62,406 nt of DNA from Acidisphaera sp. L21 (GCF_009765685.1 NZ_LMUY01000096.1:2525-64930), one strand, 5' to 3'. Counted from the stretch's first letter, positions 10,084 through 20,480 are shown. The notes: generated by a model from the letters alone, not told the origin. Translations and numbers: made by a program.

Positions 10084-11753
10084 TCAGGCCTTCTCAGTTT
10101 CGGACGCTCGTATTTTTTCTTCTTCGGCCAGTTCCTTCCGCGACAGCTTGCCCACCGCGGTGCGGGGCAAGGCGTCGCGAAATTCGACGGCCGTCGGCAG
10201 TTCGTGACGCCCCAGCCGATCCGCCAGGAACGCCCGCAATTCCTCCAGACTGAACGGCTCGGCGCCATCACGCAACTTCACGAACGCCTTGGCGGACTGG
10301 CCGCGATAGGCGTCGGGGATGCCGACCACGGTGCATTCCTCGACCGCGGCGTGCTCGTAGACCGCGTCCTCGATCTGGCGTGGATACACGTTGAACCCGC
10401 CGGAGATGATCATGTCCTTCTTGCGGTCGACGATATAGAAATTACCCCCCGCATCCATCCGGCCCACATCGCCGGTCAGGAAAAATCCGTCGGCAAAGGC
10501 GGTATCGTTCTCCTCGGGACGATTCCAATAGCCGGCGGTGACGTTGGGGCCACGAATGCGGATCTCCCCGGTTTCGCCCGGCGCCAGGACACGATGCGGG
10601 TCGGTCAGGTCGGCAACGTCCATCTCGATCTGCGGCAGCGGCAGGCCGATCAGCCCGGGGCGCATCGGCATGTCCGGCAGGATCACAGTGCCGGCGGGTG
10701 AGGTCTCCGTCATGCCCCAGCCACCGCCGACGCGACGACCCGTGAGCGTCTCGAACCGTTGGGCCACTTCCACCGGCAGGGGCGCGCCGCCGCAACTGGC
10801 GGTGCGCAGGCTGGTCAGGTCGCGCCGATCGATGCCGGGCTGGGCGGCCATGGCGATGAACATGGTGGGCACGCCGGGGAATGTGGTGGCTCGGCCCTTT
10901 TCGATATCATCCAGGATCTGCGCGGGCTCGAACCGTTGGCGTAGCAGGATCTCCACCCCGCCCTTTAGGCATCGCAGCAGAACGGTGGTGAGCATGTAGA
11001 TGTGGAATAGCGGCAACACGCCGATGACACGGTCGTGCTGCTGCCAGGTTCGGCCGGTGCCGGCGTACCAGTGTTCATAGATCGACGTGGCGGCGGTGAG
11101 GTTGGCATGCGTGAGCATTGCCGCGCGAGGCAACCCGGTCGTGCCGCCGGTGTATTGCAGCACGGCGACTTCGGCCGGGTCCTGTTGTGGCCAGGGACCG
11201 GTGAATTCGGCCTCGCTGAGTTGCGCGAAGGAAAGGATCCGCGCATCCGGGGGGAGCGCCAGGGTTGGCGGCCCGGCGCCCCAGGCGGCGTCCTCACCGA
11301 CAATCAAATGGTCCAGTGGCTCATCCGCCAGCAACGACAGCGCCTGCGGCAGCAGCGTCTTGTCGTCCGTGGTCACCAGGATGCGCGCGCCACTGTCGGC
11401 CAGCTTGCGCGCCAGCGCCCGGGGCGGATCCAGCGGGCTCAGATGCACCACGCGCCCGCCGGCGCGCAGCACGCCGAAGAAGCTGATCGGGTGATACGGC
11501 ACATTCGGTAGATACAATGCCACCGATACGCCCGGCCCCACGCCCAGCCGGCGTAACCCGGCGGCGGCGCGATCCACCAGGTCGCCAAACGCGCGAAACC
11601 CGATCTGGCGGCCACGGAATTCGATGAACGGCCGATCGCCGAACGAAGCCACCGCGCGGTCCAGCAGAACCGGCAATGTGGTGACGTCCAGATCGGCGTC
11701 CCATCGCAGGGCGGGCGGGTACGACCGCTCCCACGCGAAGGGACGCGTGCCCA

Positions 11754-11754
<1 letters not shown>
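10084..11754 (-). CDS. pimA: dicarboxylate/long-chain acyl-CoA ligase, PimA type
   Basis: 556-residue ANL ligase with YTGGTTGLPRAAMLTH (P-loop), GWGMTETSPAG, TGDVGRMDAGGNFYIVDRKKDMI and a C-terminal GKLSRKEL lysine. The start ATG shares one base with the stop of the upstream hydratase/dehydrogenase gene (TGATG), implying translational coupling. Synteny with R. palustris PimA suggests activation of pimelate, other dicarboxylates or fatty acids; the sequence alone cannot discriminate. The C-terminal Lys/Glu-rich tail is short and unremarkable. Confidence 0.87.
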
Positions 11755-13832
<2,078 letters not shown>

Positions 13833-13983
13833 GCTTGTCTATGTCTCCCGATATGCGGCGACGGGACTGCATCCGGCTGATGCGACTAAGGAGCATCCGA
13901 ACTGTGCGGCCCGCACGACACCGCCAAATTCCAGCACGGTCGCGCTGACGCCCCGACGCAAATCCCTATTCCCCGTCGAACCG

Positions 13984-14003
13984 CGGGTCCTTGACCGGAC
14001 CCG
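13984..14003. promoter_or_regulatory. inverted repeat in the pimF / nitronate monooxygenase gap
   Basis: CGGGTCC-TTGACC-GGACCCG: perfect 7-bp arms around 6 nt in the divergent 252-bp gap, 152 bp upstream of pimF and 82 bp upstream of the nitronate monooxygenase start. It could be an operator or a transcript hairpin. I see no other clear element in this gap. Confidence 0.35.
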
Positions 14004-14084
14004 TCGTATTCCTGTTTCGTGATCCTGAGGCCTGACGCGCCATCGCGTCAATGCCGCGCCATCAGCAGCGATCGGATAGGTGTC

Positions 14085-15038
14085 ATGCCGCTACCGCCCA
14101 TATTCCAGCGCCTGCGCCTGCCCGTGATCGGCTCCCCATTGTTCATCGTGTCCAACCCAGACCTGGTGATTGCGCAATGCCGGGCCGGCATCATCGGTTC
14201 GTTCCCGGCGCTGAACGCACGGCCCGAACCAGTTCTAGAGGAATGGCTGAAGCGGCTGACCGGGGAACTGGGCGAGGCGGATGCGCCGTTTGCAGTGAAC
14301 CAGATCGTCCACCGCAGCAACGACCGGCTGATGCACGATGTCGATCTGTGCGTGAAGTACAAGGTTCCGGTGGTCATCACCTCCCTGGGTGCGCGCGAGG
14401 AAGTGAACGAGGCGATCCACTCGTATGGCGGAATCGTTCTGCACGACATCATCAACGATACCTTTGCACGCAAGGCGATCGCCAAAGGCGCCGATGGATT
14501 GATCGCGGTGGCGGCCGGCGCCGGGGGGCACGCCGGCACCACATCGCCGTTTGCGTTGATCCAGGAGATCCGGGCCTGGTTCGATGGACCGGTGGCGCTG
14601 TCCGGCGCGATCGCAACGGGGAATGCGGTGTTGGCGGCGCAGGCGATGGGGGCCGATTTCGCCTATATCGGGTCCGCGTTCATCGCAACGGAGGAGGCGA
14701 ATGCCGCCCCCGAATACAAGCAGATGCTGGTCGACAGCGCCGCGCGGGATATCGTCTACACCAACCTCATCACCGGGGTGCAGGGCAATTACCTGCGCGG
14801 TAGCCTGGAGCGGGCTGGGCTGGACCCGGAAAACCTGCCGCCCAGCGACCCCACCAAGATGAACTTCGGCAGCGGCCGGACCAAGGCGTGGAAGGACATA
14901 TGGGGCTCCGGCCAGGGCATCGGTGCGGTGAAGGCGGTCGTGCCGGCGGCCGAACTGGTCGCCCGGCTAGGACGCGAGTATCAGCAGGCACGGACACGGT
15001 TGGGTCTGGCACAGGATCGGCCTATCATGGCGGCATGA
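14085..15038 (+). CDS. nitronate monooxygenase (2-nitropropane dioxygenase family)
   Basis: 317-residue FMN-dependent TIM-barrel enzyme. Family blocks seen: VIGSPLFIVSNPDLV at the N-terminus, AAGAGGHAGTTSPFALIQEIR (about 145-165; the catalytic His region) and LSGAIATGNAVLAAQAMGADFAYIG (FMN-phosphate loop). It oxidises alkyl nitronates or related reduced compounds such as propionate-3-nitronate. The ATG at 14085 has GGATAGG 5 nt upstream; in-frame codons further upstream give no recognisable extension. The next gene (ChaC) begins within 15 bp, so the two are probably co-transcribed. Confidence 0.88.
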   Translation: MPLPPIFQRLRLPVIGSPLFIVSNPDLVIAQCRAGIIGSFPALNARPEPVLEEWLKRLTGELGEADAPFAVNQIVHRSNDRLMHDVDLCVKYKVPVVITSLGAREEVNEAIHSYGGIVLHDIINDTFARKAIAKGADGLIAVAAGAGGHAGTTSPFALIQEIRAWFDGPVALSGAIATGNAVLAAQAMGADFAYIGSAFIATEEANAAPEYKQMLVDSAARDIVYTNLITGVQGNYLRGSLERAGLDPENLPPSDPTKMNFGSGRTKAWKDIWGSGQGIGAVKAVVPAAELVARLGREYQQARTRLGLAQDRPIMAA

Positions 15039-15051
15039 GTTGCCGGGCCCC

Positions 15052-15750
15052 ATGACGGACTTCGTGTTGACCCGCGCCCTGTTGGAGGCGGGTGGCATCG
15101 ACGCAATGGTGGCCCGATCCGCCCCGGACATGCGGCTGCTGACCGAAGCCGAGCGGGCGGAGTCATTGCGGCAAACCCTGGCGGCACGCCCGGTGGGTGA
15201 GGCGGCCTGGCTGTTCGGCTATGGATCGTTGATCTGGAACCCGCAAATCCATGCGGTGGAACATCGCACCGCGACCGTTCGCGGCTGGCATCGGGCGTTC
15301 TGCCTGTCTACCCGTGCCGGGCGCGGCACCTCCGACAATCCCGGTTTGGTGTTGGGGCTGGACGCCGGCGGCAGTTGTACTGGCGTCGCCTTCCGTATCG
15401 CCGAAGATGTACTAGAGGCCGAACTCGCTCTGCTCTGGCGGCGGGAGATGCTGGCCGGCGCCTACGTTCCCCGCTGGCTGGATCTGGAGGATGAGCATGG
15501 CGCCCGGTTCGGCAGCGCGATTGCCTTCACGGTGGACCCACTGGGCAACCAATATGCCGGACAGCTTGCGCAGGATGCCGTGATCGCGCGCCTGGCCTCC
15601 GCCGCCGGTGAATTAGGCTCCTCGGCCGATTACCTGTTCCGAACCTGCGCCGGGCTGCATCAGGTTGGCATACCGGACGCGGAATTGGACGCGCTTGCGG
15701 CCGTGGTTGCCCTCGCGCAGCAGCGACCATCGGCACGCGAGGAAACTTGA
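15052..15750 (+). CDS. chaC: glutathione-specific gamma-glutamylcyclotransferase, ChaC family
   Basis: 232 residues; GYGSLIWNP at 56-64 is the substrate-binding signature of ChaC-type cyclotransferases, which cleave glutathione to 5-oxoproline and Cys-Gly. The block CTGVAFRIAEDVLEAELALLW and the MLAGAYVPRW region fit the family, and the length is normal. The start is ATG 15052, or a TTG 12 bp upstream; neither has a strong ribosome-binding site, so coupling to the nitronate monooxygenase gene is likely. Pairing with a flavoenzyme that handles toxic nitro compounds suggests stress or detoxification (inference). Confidence 0.85.
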   Translation: MTDFVLTRALLEAGGIDAMVARSAPDMRLLTEAERAESLRQTLAARPVGEAAWLFGYGSLIWNPQIHAVEHRTATVRGWHRAFCLSTRAGRGTSDNPGLVLGLDAGGSCTGVAFRIAEDVLEAELALLWRREMLAGAYVPRWLDLEDEHGARFGSAIAFTVDPLGNQYAGQLAQDAVIARLASAAGELGSSADYLFRTCAGLHQVGIPDAELDALAAVVALAQQRPSAREET

Positions 15751-15808
15751 ATGGCGCTCGTGCGCTGATTTGCGAATAATGACGCAGCGCACAAACCACA
15801 CAACGCCA

Positions 15809-15830
15809 AATTAACTAAAAATTAACTAAA
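15809..15830. repeat. two adjacent 11-bp AT-rich repeats
   Basis: AATTAACTAAA occurs twice in immediate succession (15809-15819, 15820-15830) in an AT-rich island within the 161-bp gap before the XRE gene. The period is one helical turn, so both copies face the same side of the DNA. The repeat creates the CtrA-type box annotated separately. Confidence 0.8.
15811..15826 (+). promoter_or_regulatory. CtrA-type binding site TTAA-N7-TTAAC
   Basis: TTAA (15811-15814), seven bases, TTAAC (15822-15826): an exact match to the alphaproteobacterial CtrA consensus TTAA-N7-TTAA(C). It lies 86 bp upstream of the XRE-gene ATG. The match is seen directly; binding is inferred. Confidence 0.55.
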
Positions 15831-15911
15831 TCTCAAAACTACGAAAATTCGGTGCGTGTTCCTTTTAATCTAGTTTACAAGCACGCTTGCCCAAGCGCGG
15901 AGCCTTATTGG

Positions 15912-16250
15912 ATGGGACCAAACACGCCTGACAGCGATGGTGATATACCCGGAAGGTCCGTTGACCGGCATGTTGGGGCTCGTCTGCGCGCTCGGCGCCT
16001 GGCGAACGGCCTGGCCGTAAAAACCATCGCGCAAACTCTGGGCGTGACGGAGGAGCGGGTGAGCCAATGGGAAGATGGTTTCTACCGTGTGCCGGCACAC
16101 CACCTGCTCGCGGTCAGTCACCTTCTATCCTGCCCTCTCGGCGTGTTCTTTGAGGGTTTTCCCGCGGCAGGGTCGCCGGAGGATGAAATCGAGCCGACGG
16201 AAAGTCAGATCAATTGGCTTTTCCATCGGTATTCGGGGGCGAAGCACTAG
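15912..16250 (+). CDS. XRE-family helix-turn-helix regulator
   Basis: 112 residues. The helix-turn-helix is VGARLRARRLANGLAVKTIAQTLGVTEERVSQWEDG (about 22-57), followed by YRVPAHHLLAVSHLLSCPLGVFFEG, which completes the Cro/C1-type fold. The C-terminus is a short acidic tail. Start: ATG 15912 has GGAG 9 nt upstream; an earlier in-frame GTG at 15852 lacks one. The CtrA-like tandem repeat lies upstream. Its 3' end overlaps by 41 bp the 3' end of a convergent small gene on the other strand. No toxin-like partner is recognisable. Target unknown. Confidence 0.82.
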   Translation: MGPNTPDSDGDIPGRSVDRHVGARLRARRLANGLAVKTIAQTLGVTEERVSQWEDGFYRVPAHHLLAVSHLLSCPLGVFFEGFPAAGSPEDEIEPTESQINWLFHRYSGAKH

Positions 16251-16431
16251 ACAACGTCTGCCCTTGCCTGGTTGTGGAATCGAGGATGGCGTAGGCGATA
16301 TTCAGGTATCGCGTCGCACTTTCAATTCGGCCGGCTTTGTAGGCCGTTTCGGCCAAAGATATCGCCAGTGGCGCCGTTAGCGCCTTTCGGTTGCTTTCCC
16401 GGCGGATGAGGGAGGAACCGATATACACCAT
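16210..16431 (-). CDS. small helical-hairpin protein, paralogue A
   Basis: 73 residues, not assignable to a named family by eye. The ATG at 16431 has GGAGG 7 nt upstream, which supports expression. The core SLAETAYKAGRIESATRYLN is an amphipathic helix-turn-helix of TPR/SEL1 flavour. It aligns without gaps to the protein at 20126-20320 (LAExAY, a Gly in the turn, then A and IA in the second helix). The tail is polar. The gene is convergent with, and overlaps by 41 bp, the XRE gene, so antisense transcription could link the two. Function unknown. Confidence 0.65.
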   Translation of the reverse strand: MVYIGSSLIRRESNRKALTAPLAISLAETAYKAGRIESATRYLNIAYAILDSTTRQGQTLSSASPPNTDGKAN

Positions 16432-16710
16432 TCATAACCCTCCGTGCGTTCATGAAAGTCCCGGTAGTCGACCCGAACGCTCGTCGAGACGTCCCATTGT
16501 GGAGCAGGCATATTTGAGGTCACAACTCTGTTACGTTTATCATCGGTTCGAGATGCATGGGTTTGAGTATATTTTCTGAGGCTAGCATACATTCGCGACA
16601 ACATTTGCCGAGGGCGATGATGGTCCAGTAATCCTATCGTGATGGCGAAATTGCGTCCCCAAGACGTGAAATTGCACTCGAACGCGAACTTTTGTCGGAG
16701 TGGACGCCAA

Positions 16711-17544
16711 ATGAACGAGATTTCTGCCCGAGTTGCGGCTTTTCGGGCACGCTACGGCGCCGAATCGACGGCATTGCCGGAAGGTCCTTGGAACGCGGTC
16801 ATTGCCAGCCTGCTTCAGCATCGGTCCGTTCGGGCGTTCCAGCCCAAAGCGGTGCCGCCGGGCACGCTGGAGATGCTGGTTGCGGCAGCGCAATCGGCCG
16901 CGAGTTCATCCAATATGCAGGCCTGGTCCGTCGTCGCCGTCACCGACCCGGCAACCAAGGCCGAGATGGCGCGCATCGCCGGGAACCAGGCCCATATCGT
17001 GCAGTGCCCGCTGTTCTTCGTGTGGGTGGCGGACGTGGCGCGGCTTGGCCGGGTGGGTGAGGCCGTTGGACAGGATTTCGAGGCGCTGCCCTATCTGGAA
17101 ACCTTCCTGTTCGCCGCCTTCGACGCCATCTTGGCCGCCCAAAACGCCACGGTCGCGGCGGAAAGCATGGGGCTGTCCACCGTTTATATCGGCGCCCTGC
17201 GCAATGATGTGGAGGGCGTGGCCAAGGCGCTGGGGCTGCCGCCGGGCACGATGGGCGTCGTGGGCCTGTGCGTTGGCTACGCTGACGAGAGCGAGACGAA
17301 ATGGCAGGTGAAGCCTCGCCTGCCGCAATCCGCCGTCCTGCATCGCGAACGCTACGACACCGCCGCCGAGCCTGCAGCGAATGCCGCCTACGACCGGGCG
17401 CTGCAGAGCTTCAGTGCGGCATCCGAACGGAACAGCTACACCTGGACCGAGCGGGTTATTTCCCGCGTGGGCAAGCTGAGAGCGCTCGCTGGGCGCGATC
17501 GAATCCGGGCGGCGATGGAGCGGCTGGGTTTGCCGCTGCGCTAG
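16711..17544 (+). CDS. FMN-dependent nitroreductase, NfsA/FRP-like
   Basis: 277 residues. LLQHRSVRAFQPKAVPPGTLEMLVAAAQSAASSSNMQAWSVV contains the Arg-Ser-Val FMN-binding start and the SSNMQ ribityl contact of NfsA-type oxygen-insensitive nitroreductases. A later block, AAESMGLSTVYIGALRN, fits the same family. It reduces nitroaromatics or quinones with NAD(P)H. ATG 16711 has GGAG upstream, and the frame further upstream carries no homologous sequence. The upstream 279-bp gap (16432-16710) is AT-rich and holds the divergent promoters of this gene and of the small hairpin-protein gene; I see no other feature in it. Confidence 0.88.
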   Translation: MNEISARVAAFRARYGAESTALPEGPWNAVIASLLQHRSVRAFQPKAVPPGTLEMLVAAAQSAASSSNMQAWSVVAVTDPATKAEMARIAGNQAHIVQCPLFFVWVADVARLGRVGEAVGQDFEALPYLETFLFAAFDAILAAQNATVAAESMGLSTVYIGALRNDVEGVAKALGLPPGTMGVVGLCVGYADESETKWQVKPRLPQSAVLHRERYDTAAEPAANAAYDRALQSFSAASERNSYTWTERVISRVGKLRALAGRDRIRAAMERLGLPLR

Positions 17545-17545
17545 A

Positions 17546-18346
17546 TTAGGCGGCGTCGTGCACCGGGGTCTGGCTACCCAGCCCCGGTGTCGCCGGGCCA
17601 TCGGGGCCGCGCATGCCGAACCGGCCCAGCCCGGGCAGCTTGATCGCCGGGCGGCGCAAATCCACGCCTAGCACGCCGCCGAGGATATTGATCTCGATCC
17701 CCTCCACCCAGCCGACGGTTAGCCCGGCATAGCCGTCCAGCGACAGAGCCAGCCCGGTGCCAGATGACGTGCGGCGCAGCCAACGACCGTCATAGGGGTA
17801 GTCCTTGCCGATCGCGGTTGGCGGCAGCGTCACGCGAATTTCCGGCACTGCGTCCATGACGGCGGCCACGAAGGTGTTGGAGTTTGGGCCGGGCCAGGCG
17901 CGGTAATCGCCCTCGTTGCGCCACGCATACCCCTTGATGGCGGCCTGCATGCGCGGGATCAGCGCCGCGGCAAAGTCCCCGTCGGCTGCGAATACGACAC
18001 TGGGCACGTGGCCAAACCAACGGCCATCTGGCTCGAACCCGTTCAGGCGGATCGGGCCGCCCCAGGCGGTGTAGTCGTAGCGCGTGTAGCTGTCGGCGCC
18101 GGCTGGCTTGAATACGATCCAGCTATGGGTCGCGAAAATGCCGCGCCAGCGAACCGTCTGGGCGGAGAAGATGCGCACCACCGCCGGGCCGTTGCGCGTC
18201 GCTGGCGGCAGCAAGCCGGCGCTGGACCGGTCGGCCGTTCGCCACCCTGCGCCGCTGCCATCCATGCGATACAGCACCGCCGACACGCCCAGCGGCAGCA
18301 GCCAGCCGATCGTGAACAACAACAAACCGATTTTCAGCATCCCCAT
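17546..18346 (-). CDS. DUF3750-type membrane-anchored protein
   Basis: 266 residues: N-terminal membrane segment KIGLLLFTIGWLLPLGVSAVLY, then a soluble domain with RWRGIFATHSWIVFKPAGAD, GPNSNTFVAAVMDAVPE and LPPTAIGKDYP. The conserved His, and the Asn before TFVAA, suggest a papain-like (NlpC/P60-related) fold as proposed for some such families, but catalysis is unproven here. Starts at 18346 or 18340 are both possible; the longer open frame lacks homology. It is convergent with the nitroreductase gene (1-bp gap between stops) and divergent from the small protein/amidase pair. Confidence 0.75.
   Translation of the reverse strand: MGMLKIGLLLFTIGWLLPLGVSAVLYRMDGSGAGWRTADRSSAGLLPPATRNGPAVVRIFSAQTVRWRGIFATHSWIVFKPAGADSYTRYDYTAWGGPIRLNGFEPDGRWFGHVPSVVFAADGDFAAALIPRMQAAIKGYAWRNEGDYRAWPGPNSNTFVAAVMDAVPEIRVTLPPTAIGKDYPYDGRWLRRTSSGTGLALSLDGYAGLTVGWVEGIEINILGGVLGVDLRRPAIKLPGLGRFGMRGPDGPATPGLGSQTPVHDAA
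17562..17588. terminator. hairpin at convergent gene ends
   Basis: ACCGGGG and CCCCGGT arms with an inner CTGG/CCAG pair lie inside the last codons of the DUF3750 gene, 18 bp past the nitroreductase stop. It could end nitroreductase transcription. No T-run is present. Confidence 0.35.
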
Positions 18347-18449
18347 GCCGCACAGATTTGCTGCGCTGCGGCAAAAGACAAGTCCCAACCGCTTTACCCC
18401 GCCCCCGGATTGGGAAACTGTGACCGCCGCACCGATGGAGGGCACCGAA

Positions 18450-18629
18450 ATGGAAGAGTTCTGGGTAGAAGTCGCCAAGCGCGCTGGCTTGGAAAAGGCC
18501 CTGGCCGAGTTCCGCGACGATGTGGAGGCCGCCGCCAAATCCGCCGCCACCGCGGCCGCCGGCATCGGCACGGTTGCCGACACCCGCGCCGAACCCTGGC
18601 CGCCGATGCAGATGGAGACCCGCTCGTGA
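18450..18629 (+). CDS. 59-aa putative small amidase partner (AtzG/GatC-like position)
   Basis: 59 residues beginning MEEFWVEVAKRAGLEKALAE, then an Ala-rich helix and a short Pro/Trp segment (EPWPPMQ). GGAGGG 6-7 nt upstream of ATG 18450 is a strong ribosome-binding site. The stop overlaps the amidase start as GTGA, so the two are translationally coupled. Small helical subunits of this size precede amidases of the GatA superfamily (GatC, and AtzG before AtzE) and stabilise them. The similarity here is of size, helicity, a Pro-rich C-terminus and position, not a firm sequence match. Possibly a new variant of such a partner. Confidence 0.6.
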   Translation: MEEFWVEVAKRAGLEKALAEFRDDVEAAAKSAATAAAGIGTVADTRAEPWPPMQMETRS

Positions 18630-20023
18630 CCGAGCTATGGTGGCTGAGCGCCACCGAGATCGCCGCCGCCTACAAGGCCAAGACGCTCTCCCCGGTCGAG
18701 TTGATGACGTCGCTGTTCGAGCGCGTGGCCAGGCTGGACCCGGTGCTGCACGCCTTCATCTTGCCGGACCCGGAGGCCGCGATGGCGGCTGCCCGCCAGG
18801 CCGAGGCAGAAATGGCGGCCGGGCGCAGCCGTGGCCCGTTGCACGGCATTCCCGTCGGGATCAAGGACATCATCGATGTCGCGGGGCTGCCAACGACCTG
18901 CCATTCCAAGATCCTGCTGGGCCAGGTGGCGGCTGCAGATTCGCATGTGGTGGCGCAGCTACGCGGTGCCGGGGCGATCATCATGGGCAAGCTGTCGACC
19001 CATGAATTCGCCATTGGCGGCCCGATCTTCGACCTGCCGTTCCCGCCAGCGCGAAACCCTTGGAACCCGAAGCATCATCCGGGCGGCTCGTCTTCCGGTT
19101 CGGGCGCCGGGCTGGCGGGCGGGCTGTTTCCGCTGGCGTTGGGGACCGATACTGGCGGCTCGGTCCGCAACCCGGCCAGCGCCTGCGGCATCGTCGGGCT
19201 GAAGCCGACCTATGGCCTGGTGTCGCGCCGGGGCGTGTTTCCGCTGTCGTTCACGATGGACCATGTCGGCCCGATGGCCCGCACCGCGGCGGATGCGGCA
19301 ACCCTGCTGGACGTCATCGCCGGGTATGACCCGGCGGACCCGGGCAGCGCCGCCACCGCCGCCAGCGGGTTCACCAGCCAGATCGACCGTGGCGTGAAGG
19401 GGCTGCGCATCGGCTTCGTGCGCCATTTCCACACGACCGACATGGTGGCCAGTCCCGACGTTGCCGCCGCGCTGGAGCAGGTGGCAGCCGACCTCACCCG
19501 GCAGGGCGCGGCAATTCGCGACGTGACCTTGCCGCCGTTGGACGTGTTCCGGGCGCTAAACCGCGTGATCCTGCACGCCGAGTCTTGGGCGATCCACGCG
19601 AAATGGCTGCAGACACGCCCTGGCGATTACGGCAAGGCGACGCGGCACCGGCTGATGACTGGGGCCTTCCTCTCTGCCGGCGACTACGTGCAGGCGCAGC
19701 GCCGCCGGCTGGAGGTAATCGCCGCGGTGAACGAGGTGTTCCGCGAGGTGGACGTGCTGATGCTGGCCAGTGCCATGGACACGCCGGCGGAGATAGAAAA
19801 TTGGCCGGAAGTGGAGCGCACCTATAGTCGGCAGGCGCGCGCGCCATTCAACGTCACCGGGCATCCGGCAGTGGCCATGATGTCTGGGCTATCGCCGGCC
19901 GGGCTGCCGACCTCGGTGCAATTCGTGGGTCCGGCGTTCGCCGACGGCCTGGTCCTGCGTGTGGCCGCCGCCTACGAGCGGGAAGCGACCTGGCACGGCA
20001 AGCGACCCGCCTTGGCGGCGTGA
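18626..20023 (+). CDS. amidase signature-family hydrolase (GatA/AtzE-like)
   Basis: 465 residues starting at GTG 18626. The Ser-cisSer-Lys triad is visible: Lys80 in GIPVGIKDIIDV, the Gly/Ser-rich HPGGSSSGSGAG loop (about 152-162) and nucleophile Ser179 in GTDTGGSVRNPAS. Amidase-signature enzymes hydrolyse amide bonds, from aspartyl-/glutamyl-tRNA amidation (GatA) to catabolism of ureides and amides. No gatB is nearby, so a tRNA role is unlikely. The coupled 59-residue upstream gene makes a two-subunit catabolic amidase plausible. Much of the open frame 5' of 18626 overlaps other genes and was left out. Confidence 0.88.
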   Translation: MTELWWLSATEIAAAYKAKTLSPVELMTSLFERVARLDPVLHAFILPDPEAAMAAARQAEAEMAAGRSRGPLHGIPVGIKDIIDVAGLPTTCHSKILLGQVAAADSHVVAQLRGAGAIIMGKLSTHEFAIGGPIFDLPFPPARNPWNPKHHPGGSSSGSGAGLAGGLFPLALGTDTGGSVRNPASACGIVGLKPTYGLVSRRGVFPLSFTMDHVGPMARTAADAATLLDVIAGYDPADPGSAATAASGFTSQIDRGVKGLRIGFVRHFHTTDMVASPDVAAALEQVAADLTRQGAAIRDVTLPPLDVFRALNRVILHAESWAIHAKWLQTRPGDYGKATRHRLMTGAFLSAGDYVQAQRRRLEVIAAVNEVFREVDVLMLASAMDTPAEIENWPEVERTYSRQARAPFNVTGHPAVAMMSGLSPAGLPTSVQFVGPAFADGLVLRVAAAYEREATWHGKRPALAA

Positions 20024-20051
20024 ACCAGTGAACCGCCGTTAATTCACGACT

Positions 20052-20090
20052 TGGCGGAGTTTTTAACGGGATCTTCCCGGGGCTCCGCCA
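20052..20090. terminator. nested hairpin between convergent genes
   Basis: Outer arms TGGCGGAG / CTCCGCCA (8 bp) enclose an inner GGGA/TCCC pair, 28 bp after the amidase stop. It sits between the convergent amidase and small-protein genes and could stop both transcripts. Confidence 0.6.
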
Positions 20091-20097
20091 TCACCTC

Positions 20098-20115
20098 ACC
20101 TGCTTTTTGGCAGGT
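20098..20115. terminator. second hairpin, T-rich loop
   Basis: ACCTGC-TTTTTG-GCAGGT: perfect 6-bp stem just downstream (minus-strand sense) of the small-protein stop. Together with the nested hairpin it forms a double terminator-like unit. Confidence 0.45.
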
Positions 20116-20125
20116 CCGTGACAGT

Positions 20126-20320
20126 CTAGTTCGACAAACCAGCGGATCCGTAGGCGTTTTCAAACGCGGCGCCAAACAAACGATGCGCAATTTCGACGAG
20201 ATGCGCGGCATCATCTGCCTTGCCGTCAGCATAGGCCCGCTCCGCCAGGGCGAGAGCGGCGTGAGCGACCGTATGGTTGCTGTTCGAACTACGAAGATTG
20301 ACCCGATTGACTGCACCCAT
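20126..20320 (-). CDS. small helical-hairpin protein, paralogue B
   Basis: 64 residues from ATG 20320, chosen because GGAG lies 7 nt upstream; in-frame ATGs at 20332 and 20347 lack a good site. The core ALALAERAYADGKADDAAHL, followed by VEIAHRLFG, aligns with the protein at 16210-16431 (SN, LAExAY, turn Gly, A, IA). It is predicted as two amphipathic helices, SEL1/TPR-like, with no signal peptide. It is convergent with the amidase gene, across two hairpins. Upstream (20350-20430) is AT-rich with GTTAAC at 20427-20432. Function unknown; the paralogy is judged by eye. Confidence 0.6.
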   Translation of the reverse strand: MGAVNRVNLRSSNSNHTVAHAALALAERAYADGKADDAAHLVEIAHRLFGAAFENAYGSAGLSN

Positions 20321-20480
20321 AACCGTCTCCATCGCGCTCGTATACATCGTTCGGGCCGCCCCATTTGATGAACACGGGTGAACTGCCTATGAAGATAATA
20401 CTGTTGAATTCTTAACAACGCCTTACGTTAACCCGCAAATGGCTACGATACAGGCTCGTATTAATCGAACCCGAACAAAG

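Noticed and set aside
15852-16431. Toxin-antitoxin module (XRE + small protein)
   Set aside because: The XRE protein could be an antitoxin, but the small partner is convergent, not in an operon, has a paralogue elsewhere, and lacks a toxin-like fold.
16377-16604. 75-codon minus-strand frame overlapping the start of the small hairpin-protein gene
   Set aside because: It overlaps a frame with a much better ribosome-binding site and paralogue support, and it shows no conservation signal.
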